This document shows, in pieces, positions 43,148 to 50,737 of a stretch of 64,000 bases of DNA (its first letter is position 1; every line of letters starts with the position of its first letter). The stretch covers positions 2,749,800 to 2,813,799 of the forward strand of contig OY282441.1 in the NCBI GenBank assembly GCA_958296105.1, written 5' to 3'. A model generated the notes under the pieces. It was not told the DNA's origin. It was given only the letters and a program-made list of their open reading frames with translations, and searched no databases. This DNA comes from an uncultured Dehalococcoidia bacterium (GTDB taxonomy: Bacteria; Chloroflexota; Dehalococcoidia; Lucifugimonadales; UBA1123). Position numbers and translations under genes: made by a program.

Positions 43148-44314
43148 ATGCCGAACACAGCCGACGCGGTCATCATTGGCGGGGGCGTCATGGGGTGCAG
43201 CATACTGTACAGCCTCGCAGAGCGCGGCGTGTCCGGCGCGGTTCTGCTGGAGAGGGACGTTCTCGCCTCCGGCTCCACGAGCAGGTCGCAAGCCATTCTT
43301 AGGATGCACTACTCCAACGAGGTCACGACGCGGCTGGCATGGGACAGCCTCCCCATCTTCGTGAACTTCCATGAGATCGTCGGCGTCTCGTCCGGCTACA
43401 CCAAGACCGGCTACTTCGTCATCGTGGGCCCCGAAGACCGCGAGGCGATGGAGGCGAACGTGGCGATGCAGAGATCGGTCGGCGTCGACGCCTCGCTCGT
43501 AACCGCCGAGGACGTGCGCGAGATCGCGCCGATGGTCGAGACGGCAGATGGCGAGGCGTTCGCCTACGAGCCGGATTCGGGCTACGCAGACCCGTACTCG
43601 GTCACCACCGGCTACGCCAGCGCCGCGCGCGAACGTGGCGCGCGAGTCCTGTCGGGTACTCCCGCCATCGGGGTCGAGATCGCCGCAGACCGCGTTGCCG
43701 CCGTGCTGACTGAGGACGGCCGCATCGAGACGCCCATCGCAGTGGTCGCCGCCGGCCCCTGGTCGGGCCCGTTTCTCCGCTCCATCGGCATCGAGGCGCC
43801 CCTGCGTCCGATACGCCATCAGGTGATCATGCTGCGCAGACCGCAGGACATCGTGCCTGACCACCCGATCATAGGCGACGTGGTCAACGACATGTCGCCG
43901 AGGCCTGACGTCGGAAACCTTACGCTGATCGGAGTGGGCGAAGACGAATACGCCGAGCCCGATTCGTTCGATCAGGGGGTGGATATGTCTCTGGTCGAGC
44001 AGACCTTCGAGAAGCTCGCCAGCCGTATGCCCGGCATGGCGAGCGCGCTGTTCCGCGGGGGGTGGAGCGGACTGTTCACCACCACCCCAGACTGGCACCC
44101 GATACTCGACCGCGTCGAGGGCATAGACGGCCTCTATATAGCAGTGGGCTTCAGCGGACACGGCTTCAAGCTGTCGCCCATGATCGGCGCGGTCATGGCT
44201 GAGCTGATCACCGAGGGGCAGGCGACCAGCGTGGACATATCCTCGCTCGGCTTGCGCCGATTCGAAGAGGGCCGCCTGCTGAGATCTCGCTACTCGATGC
44301 AGGTGTTGGCGTGA
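43148..44314 (+). CDS. FAD-dependent oxidoreductase (DAO / sarcosine oxidase beta-like)
   Basis: 388 residues. FAD-binding ADAVIIGGGVMGCSILYSLAERG with an acidic end to the second strand, the STSRSQAILRMHY segment that follows the FAD loop in the DAO family, and the C-terminal GVDGLYIAVGFSGHGFKLSP-like stretch. It probably oxidises an amino acid or N-methylated amine with release of H2O2 or transfer to a dehydrogenase. A RidA gene, which removes imine by-products of such enzymes, is convergent 4 nt away. Confidence 0.9.
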   Translation: MPNTADAVIIGGGVMGCSILYSLAERGVSGAVLLERDVLASGSTSRSQAILRMHYSNEVTTRLAWDSLPIFVNFHEIVGVSSGYTKTGYFVIVGPEDREAMEANVAMQRSVGVDASLVTAEDVREIAPMVETADGEAFAYEPDSGYADPYSVTTGYASAARERGARVLSGTPAIGVEIAADRVAAVLTEDGRIETPIAVVAAGPWSGPFLRSIGIEAPLRPIRHQVIMLRRPQDIVPDHPIIGDVVNDMSPRPDVGNLTLIGVGEDEYAEPDSFDQGVDMSLVEQTFEKLASRMPGMASALFRGGWSGLFTTTPDWHPILDRVEGIDGLYIAVGFSGHGFKLSPMIGAVMAELITEGQATSVDISSLGLRRFEEGRLLRSRYSMQVLA

Positions 44315-44318
44315 AGCC

Positions 44319-44786
44319 TCAGTCATCCACCTCGATGATGACCTCTATCTCGACCGGAATGTCGTTGGGCAGCCCTGCCATGCCCACTGCGGAGCGCGCG
44401 TGACGCCCCTTGTCCCCGAACACATCCACCAGCAGGTCCGAGCATCCGTTCACCACCGCCGGCTGCTGATTGAAAGACGGGTCGCTGTTGACCATTCCGA
44501 GCAGCTTCACCACCCGCTTCACCTTGTCGAGGTCTCCCACCTCCCCCTTCATCCTCGCTATTATGTTGATGCCCGTGAGCCGCGCGGCTTCGTAGCCCTC
44601 CTCCACGCTCAGATCGCTCCCCACCTTGCCCGAGGGCGCCGTTCCGTCCGCCCGGTTTGCGGGGCCAAGCCCCGACAGGTAGATCAGGCTGCCGGTTCTG
44701 ACTGCGGGAACGTAGTTGGCTATGGGCGGCGGGGTGCTGGGCAGCTCGATCCCAAGCTCCTCCAGCCTCGCTTCGATTGCGCTCAT
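44319..44786 (-). CDS. RidA/YjgF-family protein
   Basis: 155 residues. Family features: PPIANYVPAVRTGSLIYLSG, VGSDLSVEEGYEAARLTGIN, VNSDPSFNQQPAVVNGCSDLL, and the active-site Arg in ARSAVGMAGLP followed by VEIEVIIEV. RidA hydrolyses reactive enamine/imine intermediates. Its convergent neighbour is an amino-acid/amine oxidase whose products would be imines, so the link is reasonable. Confidence 0.9.
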   Translation of the reverse strand: MSAIEARLEELGIELPSTPPPIANYVPAVRTGSLIYLSGLGPANRADGTAPSGKVGSDLSVEEGYEAARLTGINIIARMKGEVGDLDKVKRVVKLLGMVNSDPSFNQQPAVVNGCSDLLVDVFGDKGRHARSAVGMAGLPNDIPVEIEVIIEVDD

Positions 44787-44905
44787 GTAATTCTCCTCTC
44801 AGCTCTTTGCCGCCTTTCATCAGCGCGGCGCGTATTCTGCGCCGCCATTGTACCACCGCAGCGGCGCGAATCCGCCACTGGGCATCAGCCAAAAGCGCCC
44901 AATCC

Positions 44906-44914
44906 TGTTATCAT
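44906..44914 (+). promoter_or_regulatory. Extended -10 candidate for the glyoxalase-agmatinase pair
   Basis: TGTTATCAT, 42 nt before the ATG. The surrounding 17 nt match those before the NifU-like gene at 31163 except for one base. Confidence 0.45.
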
Positions 44915-44955
44915 GTCTGCGCGGCGCAATATCTATATATAGGAGAATACCACCA

Positions 44956-45351
44956 ATGTCAGCCATGATAGGGACGATCAGACTCAGGCGCGTCAACCAC
45001 CTCACCTACTGCGTCAGGGACAAGGAGCGCGCCACCCGATTCTGGGTGGACGTACTCGGAGTGAAGGAGATACCCAGCATGGTCGATTCCGACCATATCG
45101 TATGGCTCCAGCTTCCGAGCGGCACGATGGTTCACCTCATAGAAAACGAAGACGCCCCATCCGAGCCGTCCCACCACGGCGCCTTCGAGGTCGAGGACAT
45201 CGACGAAGCGCAGAGGTACATGCACTCCAAGAACGTCGAGACCACCGACATCACCCAGAGGCACGACGGCCAGCGCGTGTTCTTCATCGAAGATACAGAG
45301 GGAAACCGCATAGAGATATGCACCAAGTCCGGGTTCGGAGTTCTAGTCTAA
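44956..45351 (+). CDS. Glyoxalase/VOC-superfamily protein
   Basis: 131 residues from ATG 44956, with AGGAGA ~10 nt upstream. The VOC fold is seen: RVNHLTYCVRDKERATRFWVDVLGVKE, MVHLIENED, FEVEDIDEAQRYM and FFIEDTEGNRIEIC. The likely metal ligands (H in VNH, E near the end in RIEI) are kept. The reaction is unknown. Its TAA overlaps the ATG of the next gene by 1 nt. Confidence 0.88.
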   Translation: MSAMIGTIRLRRVNHLTYCVRDKERATRFWVDVLGVKEIPSMVDSDHIVWLQLPSGTMVHLIENEDAPSEPSHHGAFEVEDIDEAQRYMHSKNVETTDITQRHDGQRVFFIEDTEGNRIEICTKSGFGVLV

Positions 45352-46313
45352 TGACCAGCGGCGCTGAAGAGCGCTGGCCAGACGTCAGAGCCAGATCCAG
45401 GACGTTCTACGACGCGCCGTCGTGCGATGACCTAGACACTCTGGACGCGCAGGTGGCGTTCGTGGGAATGCCCTTCGATCAGGGGACTTTTGGAAGGCCG
45501 GGCGCTCGGTTCGGCCCTGACGCCGTTCGAGACGCCAGAAGCTACTCCTACATCGGATACGGCGGAATGCAGTTCGACCAGCAGGCGGCGGGCTACTTCG
45601 ACTCGGATCGCGCAACCGAGCTGCTGCGAGGCGTCACCATGGCGGACTGCGGCAACGTCACCGTCGTTCCCTCGGACGTGCTGGACAACTTCCAGAAGCT
45701 CACCAACGTTGTCGAGAAGATAACCTCCCGCCGCTCCATGCCCGTCGTGATCGGAGGCGACCACGCCATAACCTTCCCCGCCGTGCGCGGACTCGGAAAG
45801 TTCGAGCCGCTCGACATAGTCCACTTCGACGCCCACATGGACTACTCTCACGAGACTCAGGGCGTTCTCTACACTCACGGAAGCCCGATTAGACGCTGCC
45901 GCGAGCTGCCGTTCGTTCGCGCCATCAGCTCCATAGGCATACGCAAGGAGAGCCGCAAGGTCTATGACGAGGCGATCGCGGACGGCAACTTGGTAGTCAC
46001 CACGCGCAGGTTCAAAGAGCTTGGCGCTGAGGCGGCTATGGCTCTCGTGCCGCCCTCCGAGAACCTGTACGTGACCATAGACATAGACGTGCTGGATCCA
46101 TCCCACGCCCCCGGCACCGGCACCCCGGAGGTCGGAGGTCTGTACTACGAGGAGCTTAGAGACTCGCTCGTACACTTGGCGCGCAGCCACAACGTGGTGG
46201 CGTTCGACATGGTGGAGGTCGCCCCGCCCTACGACCACGCGGACATAACTTCGATGAACGCCGCAAGGCTCGTGATAGACTTCCTGACTGAGATATTCCC
46301 GCCGCAGGACTAG
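45351..46313 (+). CDS. speB: Agmatinase/arginase (ureohydrolase) family enzyme
   Basis: 320 residues from ATG 45351, translationally coupled to the glyoxalase gene (TAATG). The Mn2+ ligands of the ureohydrolase family are in place: H in GGDHAI, the DAHMD motif and D-x-D in DIDVLDPSHAPGTGTPE. AFVGMPFDQGTFGRPGARFGPDAVR is agmatinase-like. It would hydrolyse agmatine or a related guanidine compound to an amine and urea. The exact substrate is not certain. Confidence 0.9.
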   Translation: MTSGAEERWPDVRARSRTFYDAPSCDDLDTLDAQVAFVGMPFDQGTFGRPGARFGPDAVRDARSYSYIGYGGMQFDQQAAGYFDSDRATELLRGVTMADCGNVTVVPSDVLDNFQKLTNVVEKITSRRSMPVVIGGDHAITFPAVRGLGKFEPLDIVHFDAHMDYSHETQGVLYTHGSPIRRCRELPFVRAISSIGIRKESRKVYDEAIADGNLVVTTRRFKELGAEAAMALVPPSENLYVTIDIDVLDPSHAPGTGTPEVGGLYYEELRDSLVHLARSHNVVAFDMVEVAPPYDHADITSMNAARLVIDFLTEIFPPQD

Positions 46314-47227
46314 CCCAGCAGCTCGCGCCGTATCTCGTCCAGACGCGCGCGCTCTTCGGGCGTCGCCTCCGCGTATGGCTCCCCCTTCTGCCGAATGGAG
46401 CCTGTGAACTGCGGCGGCCGCTTCTCCAAGAACGCCGCTCGCCCCTCGTCCCCGTCCGCGGTCATCTGAGTCAGCAGCGCGTTCATCAGCGTCTGCACGC
46501 GCCACGCCTCCGTCACCGGAATATCGCGGAACCTCAGCGCCAGCTCCTTCATCATCCGAGTTGCCAGCGGCGGCAGCGCCGCGATGTGCGCCGCAAGCTC
46601 CTCTGCCCTAGACATGAGCCGCTCGTGCGCCACCACCTCGTTGACCAGATTGATCCGCAGCGCCTCCTTCGCGTCGAACGGCTCGTCCATCAGCAGAATT
46701 CGCATCGCGTCCGCGTGAGCTATCTGGCGGGTCAGGTAGGTCGCCCCTGGCCCGCCGCCCACCCAGCCTTGACTGAGCAGCGCGAACTTGAAGCGCGCGT
46801 TCTCCGCGCTGGCTATGCGAATGTCCGTGGACGTCAGCATCAGGTAGAAGCCAGCCCCCGCCGCCCAGCCGTTTATCGCCCCTATCACCGGCTTGTATAT
46901 CTGCGGATAGTGGTCTCCCAGCCTGCCGTCCGCGCCTATCCTCGCTCCGTTCACCGTTCCCGCCAGTGGCCAGAACACCCCTTCGGCGCGCAGCCGCTCG
47001 CGCTCCTCAGCCGTCACGTCCGGCCTTGACGCCAGATTGTGGCCCGCGCAGAAGTGGCGGTCGCCCACCCCCGTCAGAATGGACACGCGAATATCGCGGT
47101 CGTCCCAGATCTCCTTCCATATCTCGGCTATCTCGAAAGAGATCTGCCTGTCCAGTATATTCGCTTTGGCGGGATTGTTTATCGTCACCCAGCCCACGTG
47201 TCCGCGCTTCTCGTAATCTACGGGCAT
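46310..47227 (-). CDS. Enoyl-CoA hydratase/isomerase family protein
   Basis: 305 residues from ATG 47227, with AGGGAG 6 nt upstream; a frame to 47242 exists. Crotonase fold: DYEKRGHVGWVTINNPAKANILD, FCAGHNLASRP (first oxyanion segment), KPVIGAINGWAAGAGFYLML (second) and FALLSQGWVGGGPGATYL. The catalytic Glu positions of classical hydratases are not clear. It overlaps the ureohydrolase gene 3' end by 4 nt (convergent). Confidence 0.9.
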   Translation of the reverse strand: MPVDYEKRGHVGWVTINNPAKANILDRQISFEIAEIWKEIWDDRDIRVSILTGVGDRHFCAGHNLASRPDVTAEERERLRAEGVFWPLAGTVNGARIGADGRLGDHYPQIYKPVIGAINGWAAGAGFYLMLTSTDIRIASAENARFKFALLSQGWVGGGPGATYLTRQIAHADAMRILLMDEPFDAKEALRINLVNEVVAHERLMSRAEELAAHIAALPPLATRMMKELALRFRDIPVTEAWRVQTLMNALLTQMTADGDEGRAAFLEKRPPQFTGSIRQKGEPYAEATPEERARLDEIRRELLG

Positions 47228-47302
47228 AGCCGCTCCCTTCACCTTCCGACGGTTATCCGAATTCTATTGCCTCCCGAAACGCAGGTCAACGAGCGGACTA
47301 GA

Positions 47303-47323
47303 TGTTAGACTTGATGCTAGAAT
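47303..47323 (+). promoter_or_regulatory. Tandem extended -10 boxes before rnhA
   Basis: TGTTAGACT (47303-47311) and TGCTAGAAT (47315-47323) lie just before the rnhA ATG. Use of the second would give a nearly leaderless mRNA; use of the first leaves GGAAG as ribosome site. Confidence 0.4.
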
Positions 47324-47332
47324 GGAAGCGAA

Positions 47333-47875
47333 ATGAACCAGCGCGTCACCATACATACCGATGGCGCCTGCTCGGGCAACCCCGGACCAGGCGGATACGG
47401 CGTCGTACTCCAACTCGGACAGCATCGCACCGAGCTGAGCGGCGGCTTTCGACACACCACCAACAACCGCATGGAGCTTCTGGCGGTGATAGAGGGGCTG
47501 GAAGCCCTGAAACGCCCCTGCGCCGTCACGGTGTACAGCGACTCGAAATACATCGTGGACGCCGTCAACAAGGGCTGGGCGAGGCGATGGCGCGCCAACC
47601 GCTGGATGCGAAACAAGAGCGAAGCCGCCATAAACCCCGACCTTTGGGCGCGCCTGCTCGACCTGCTGGCAAGGCACGAAGTGGAGATCCGCTGGGTCAG
47701 AGGACACGCAGGCGATCCGGGCAACGAGCGCGCCGACGCGCTGGCGGTGGCGGCGTCCAGCGCGGACGATCTGGCGGTGGACGAGGAGTACGAGAGGACG
47801 ACGGGCGGCGCGCGCCGAGCGCCCCGCTCTCAGCCGCGCCGCTCCCGACAGCAGCGCAGAGGCGGCAGGCGATGA
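47333..47875 (+). CDS. rnhA: Ribonuclease HI
   Basis: 180 residues. The D-E-D-H-D set is complete at the same places as in E. coli: D10, E48, D70, H125, D135 ([42 protein letters not shown]). A ~35-residue Arg-rich tail follows, perhaps adding nucleic-acid affinity. It removes RNA from RNA-DNA hybrids. Its TGA overlaps the ATG of moaC (ATGA). Confidence 0.96.
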   Translation: MNQRVTIHTDGACSGNPGPGGYGVVLQLGQHRTELSGGFRHTTNNRMELLAVIEGLEALKRPCAVTVYSDSKYIVDAVNKGWARRWRANRWMRNKSEAAINPDLWARLLDLLARHEVEIRWVRGHAGDPGNERADALAVAASSADDLAVDEEYERTTGGARRAPRSQPRRSRQQRRGGRR

Positions 47876-48366
47876 GCGCGCGCCAGCCGAAGCTGACACA
47901 CGTAGACCAGTCCGGCAGCGCCCAGATGGTGGATGTCGGATGGAAGCCGAACACCGAGCGCGAGGCGGTGGCGAGAGGCCGCGTAGCCATGCGCCCGCAG
48001 ACGCTCGCGCTGATCCGAGCCAACGCATTCGACAAGGGCGACGTTCTCGGCGTGGCGCGAATAGCCGGCATCATGGGCGGCAAGAACACATCCCAGCTCA
48101 TCCCCCTGTGCCACCCGCTGCCCATAGACAAGATCGGCGTGGACTTCGATCTGAACGAAGCCGAGAGCGCAGTCGAGATCAGCGCAACCGCTCGCACAAC
48201 CGGCAAGACGGGCGTAGAGATGGAGGCGCTCACAGCCGTGAGCGTGGCGGCGCTGACCATCTACGACATGTGTAAGGCAGTCGACCGCGCCATGCGCATA
48301 GAATCCGTCCGCTTGGTCAGAAAGACAGGCGGGCAGAGCGGCGACGTGACACTGGAGGACGAATGA
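47872..48366 (+). CDS. moaC: Cyclic pyranopterin monophosphate synthase
   Basis: 164 residues from ATG 47872. MoaC signatures: [74 protein letters not shown]. It forms cPMP from the GTP-derived intermediate in molybdopterin synthesis. It is joined by 4-nt overlaps to rnhA before and the PLP enzyme after. No moaA is in the window. Confidence 0.96.
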   Translation: MSARQPKLTHVDQSGSAQMVDVGWKPNTEREAVARGRVAMRPQTLALIRANAFDKGDVLGVARIAGIMGGKNTSQLIPLCHPLPIDKIGVDFDLNEAESAVEISATARTTGKTGVEMEALTAVSVAALTIYDMCKAVDRAMRIESVRLVRKTGGQSGDVTLEDE

Positions 48367-49568
48367 CCGACCAACCGCAGCAGCCATCCCCACTACGCTC
48401 CCCACTGCAATCCATAGATGCGATCTGCGCCGCCGCAGGCTCGGACATCCCGTCCGTCACCAGGCCGCTCGTCGCCCCCATATATCAAAGCTCCGTGTTC
48501 CAGATCGAGAGCCTCGAACAGATAGACGACATCTACGAGGGGCGCGAAGAAGGCTTCATCTACTCACGAGACGCCAACCCCAACGTGTCGATCTTGGAGC
48601 GCGTCATCGCCCAGCTGGAGGGCGCGGATGACGCCGTCGCCTTCGCCTCCGGCATGGGCGCGATGGGCGTCACCCTGCTGTCCATGCTGAAGTCCGGCGA
48701 CTCCATCCTAGCCGCCAGCGACCTGTACGGCGGCACGAACACCCTGCTGAGGGATCAGCTCTCCCGGCTCGGCGTCCGCACCCAGTTCGTGGACGCCACC
48801 GATCTGGACGCGGTGGAGACTGCGCTGAATCTCGAACCCGCGCTGGTTGTGGTCGAGTCCATAACCAACCCGCTGCTGCGCCTGTCGGACGTCCAATCCA
48901 TAAGCCGCCTCGCCCACGAGCGCGGCGCGCGCGTGGCGGTGGACAACACACTGGCTACGCCCCTGCTCTTGCGCCCGCTCGATCTCGGCGCGGACGTGGC
49001 TATCCACTCCACCACCAAGTTCCTCGGCGGCCACTCGGACGTTACTGGCGGAGCAGTCGCGGCGCGCGCCGATCTCGCCATGCAGGTGAGACTCGCCAAC
49101 AGGGGATGGGGAAACACCCTCGACCCCTTCGCCGCGTGGCTGATCACGCGCGGCTTGCGAACCCTGCCGCTCAGAATCGAGCGCGCATGTGACAACGCCA
49201 TGCACGCCGCCGGATTTCTCGCCGCCCATCCAAAAGTCTCCGCAGTCCACTATCCGGGCCTGCCAGACCATCCTCAGCGCGAGCTGGCGCGCTCCATGTT
49301 CGGCGCGCGCTTCGGACACATGGTATCGTTCGAGTTCGACGATCCCAGCGAGGCGTCCGCGTTCGTTCGCTCGCTTCGTATGATCGCCCTCGCGCCCAGC
49401 CTCGGCGAAGCGCGAACCACCATCTCCCACCCCGCCAAGACCTCGCACCGCGCGCTGACCCCTGCCGAGCGCGCCGCCTCCGGCATCCACGACGGCCTCA
49501 TACGAATGTCCTGCGGCATCGAATCCGCGCAGGACATCATCACCGACCTAGCGCGCGCGCTCGGGTAG
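48363..49568 (+). CDS. Cys/Met-metabolism PLP enzyme (cystathionine gamma-synthase / gamma-lyase type)
   Basis: 401 residues. Family signatures: [67 protein letters not shown] and the PLP lysine in [16 protein letters not shown]. Members are hard to separate by sequence: cystathionine gamma-synthase, gamma-lyase, methionine gamma-lyase and O-acetylhomoserine sulfhydrylase are possible. A lyase that releases methanethiol would link to the methanethiol oxidase at 10.2-11.6 kb, but this is speculation. Confidence 0.9.
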   Translation: MTDQPQQPSPLRSPLQSIDAICAAAGSDIPSVTRPLVAPIYQSSVFQIESLEQIDDIYEGREEGFIYSRDANPNVSILERVIAQLEGADDAVAFASGMGAMGVTLLSMLKSGDSILAASDLYGGTNTLLRDQLSRLGVRTQFVDATDLDAVETALNLEPALVVVESITNPLLRLSDVQSISRLAHERGARVAVDNTLATPLLLRPLDLGADVAIHSTTKFLGGHSDVTGGAVAARADLAMQVRLANRGWGNTLDPFAAWLITRGLRTLPLRIERACDNAMHAAGFLAAHPKVSAVHYPGLPDHPQRELARSMFGARFGHMVSFEFDDPSEASAFVRSLRMIALAPSLGEARTTISHPAKTSHRALTPAERAASGIHDGLIRMSCGIESAQDIITDLARALG

Positions 49569-49623
49569 AATGGACTTCGGAAAGACGAACAAAGCCGGAC
49601 AAAGCCGAACGAGGAGACGCCGT

Positions 49624-50046
49624 ATGAACTTCGAAGACGCAAGGCCCTTCATGGAATCCCACCACAGAGGCGTCATATCCACGAGGCGGCCGGACGGAGC
49701 GACCCACTCGTCCATAGTGGTGTGCGGAGCATACGAGGGACACGCCGCCTTCGTCTCCGTCTATCCGCGCTCGCAGAAGATTCGCAACCTGCGCCGCGAT
49801 CCCCGCTGCACCGTGCTGGCAGTCTCCGAAGACTGGCGGCAGTGGGTATCCGTAGAGGGCAGCGCGGCGCTGTTCGACTACGGCAGTACGGACGCCGAGC
49901 GGATGCGTCTCATGCTGCGCAGAGTCTATATGGCGTGCAGCCACACCGAGCATCCGAGCTGGGAAGAGTACGATCAGGCGATGATAGACCAAGAGGCGGT
50001 GATCGTTCTCGTAGCCCCGCGGCGGGTGTACGGCCTCCTTCGGTGA
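49624..50046 (+). CDS. PPOX-class (pyridoxamine 5'-phosphate oxidase-like) F420/FMN protein
   Basis: 140 residues from ATG 49624, with GGAG ~10 nt upstream. Split-barrel pattern: FMESHHRGVISTRRPDGATHSSIVVC, FVSVYPRSQKIRNLRRDPRCTVLAVS and YVSVEGSAAL-like WVSVEGSAAL. It is of the short F420-dependent type (TIGR03618-like), fitting the LLM/F420 enzymes elsewhere in the window. The substrate is unknown. Confidence 0.87.
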   Translation: MNFEDARPFMESHHRGVISTRRPDGATHSSIVVCGAYEGHAAFVSVYPRSQKIRNLRRDPRCTVLAVSEDWRQWVSVEGSAALFDYGSTDAERMRLMLRRVYMACSHTEHPSWEEYDQAMIDQEAVIVLVAPRRVYGLLR

Positions 50047-50053
50047 TTCGAGA

Positions 50054-50674
50054 TTGTCCTTCGTCCCCAACCCGTTCAGACGAAATCGCAGACTGAAAGG
50101 CGACCTGCCCACCCCCGACCTGATAGTCGTCGGACTGGGCAACCCCGAGCCGCACTATCTGAAGACGCGCCACAACGCCGGCTGGTGGCTGGTGGACCTG
50201 CTCGCCGAGCGGCGCGGAATCCAAATCCTGCGCGCCCACTCCACGACGCGGCTCGGAGTGGGCAGGGTGGACGCGCATACACTCGCCCTCGCAAAGCCGC
50301 GAACCCACGTCAACGGCAGCGGCGCGGCGGTCGAGTACCTGCTGGACAGATTCCACGTCTCGCAGGACAGGCTGCTGATAGTACATGACGAGACCGCGCT
50401 TCCCCCGGGCAGACTGCGCCTTCGTCCCAGCGGCGGCGCGGCCGGACACAACGGAATCAAGTCCATCATAGCCGCGCTTGGCAGCCAGCACTTCGCCCGC
50501 CTGCGAATCGGAGTCGGCCGCCCTCCTCCGGGCGGCGACATGGTGGGCTGGGTGCTTGGCGAGCCATCCGCCCAGGACCGTGAGCTGGTCGATGAGGCGA
50601 TAGAGCGCGGCGCGGACGCCGTTCTAACGCTCATGGCGGAGGGCGTCGAAGCCGCCATGAACCGCTTCAACTGA
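50054..50674 (+). CDS. pth: Peptidyl-tRNA hydrolase
   Basis: 206 residues from a TTG, 7 nt after the previous stop. Pth signatures: LIVVGLGNPEPHYLKTRHNAGWW (with the catalytic His in RHN), AKPRTHVNGSG, LLIVHDETALPPGRLRLRPSGGAAGHNGIKSI and FARLRIGVGRP. It recycles tRNA from peptidyl-tRNA. The N terminus has ~20 extra basic residues; no better start is visible, so the exact start is unsure. Confidence 0.92.
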   Translation: MSFVPNPFRRNRRLKGDLPTPDLIVVGLGNPEPHYLKTRHNAGWWLVDLLAERRGIQILRAHSTTRLGVGRVDAHTLALAKPRTHVNGSGAAVEYLLDRFHVSQDRLLIVHDETALPPGRLRLRPSGGAAGHNGIKSIIAALGSQHFARLRIGVGRPPPGGDMVGWVLGEPSAQDRELVDEAIERGADAVLTLMAEGVEAAMNRFN

Positions 50675-50737
50675 GCGCGGCGCGGCTGGGAGCGCGCATC
50701 CCGCCCGCACAGACGAAATCGAGCGCGGGAGGGTAGA

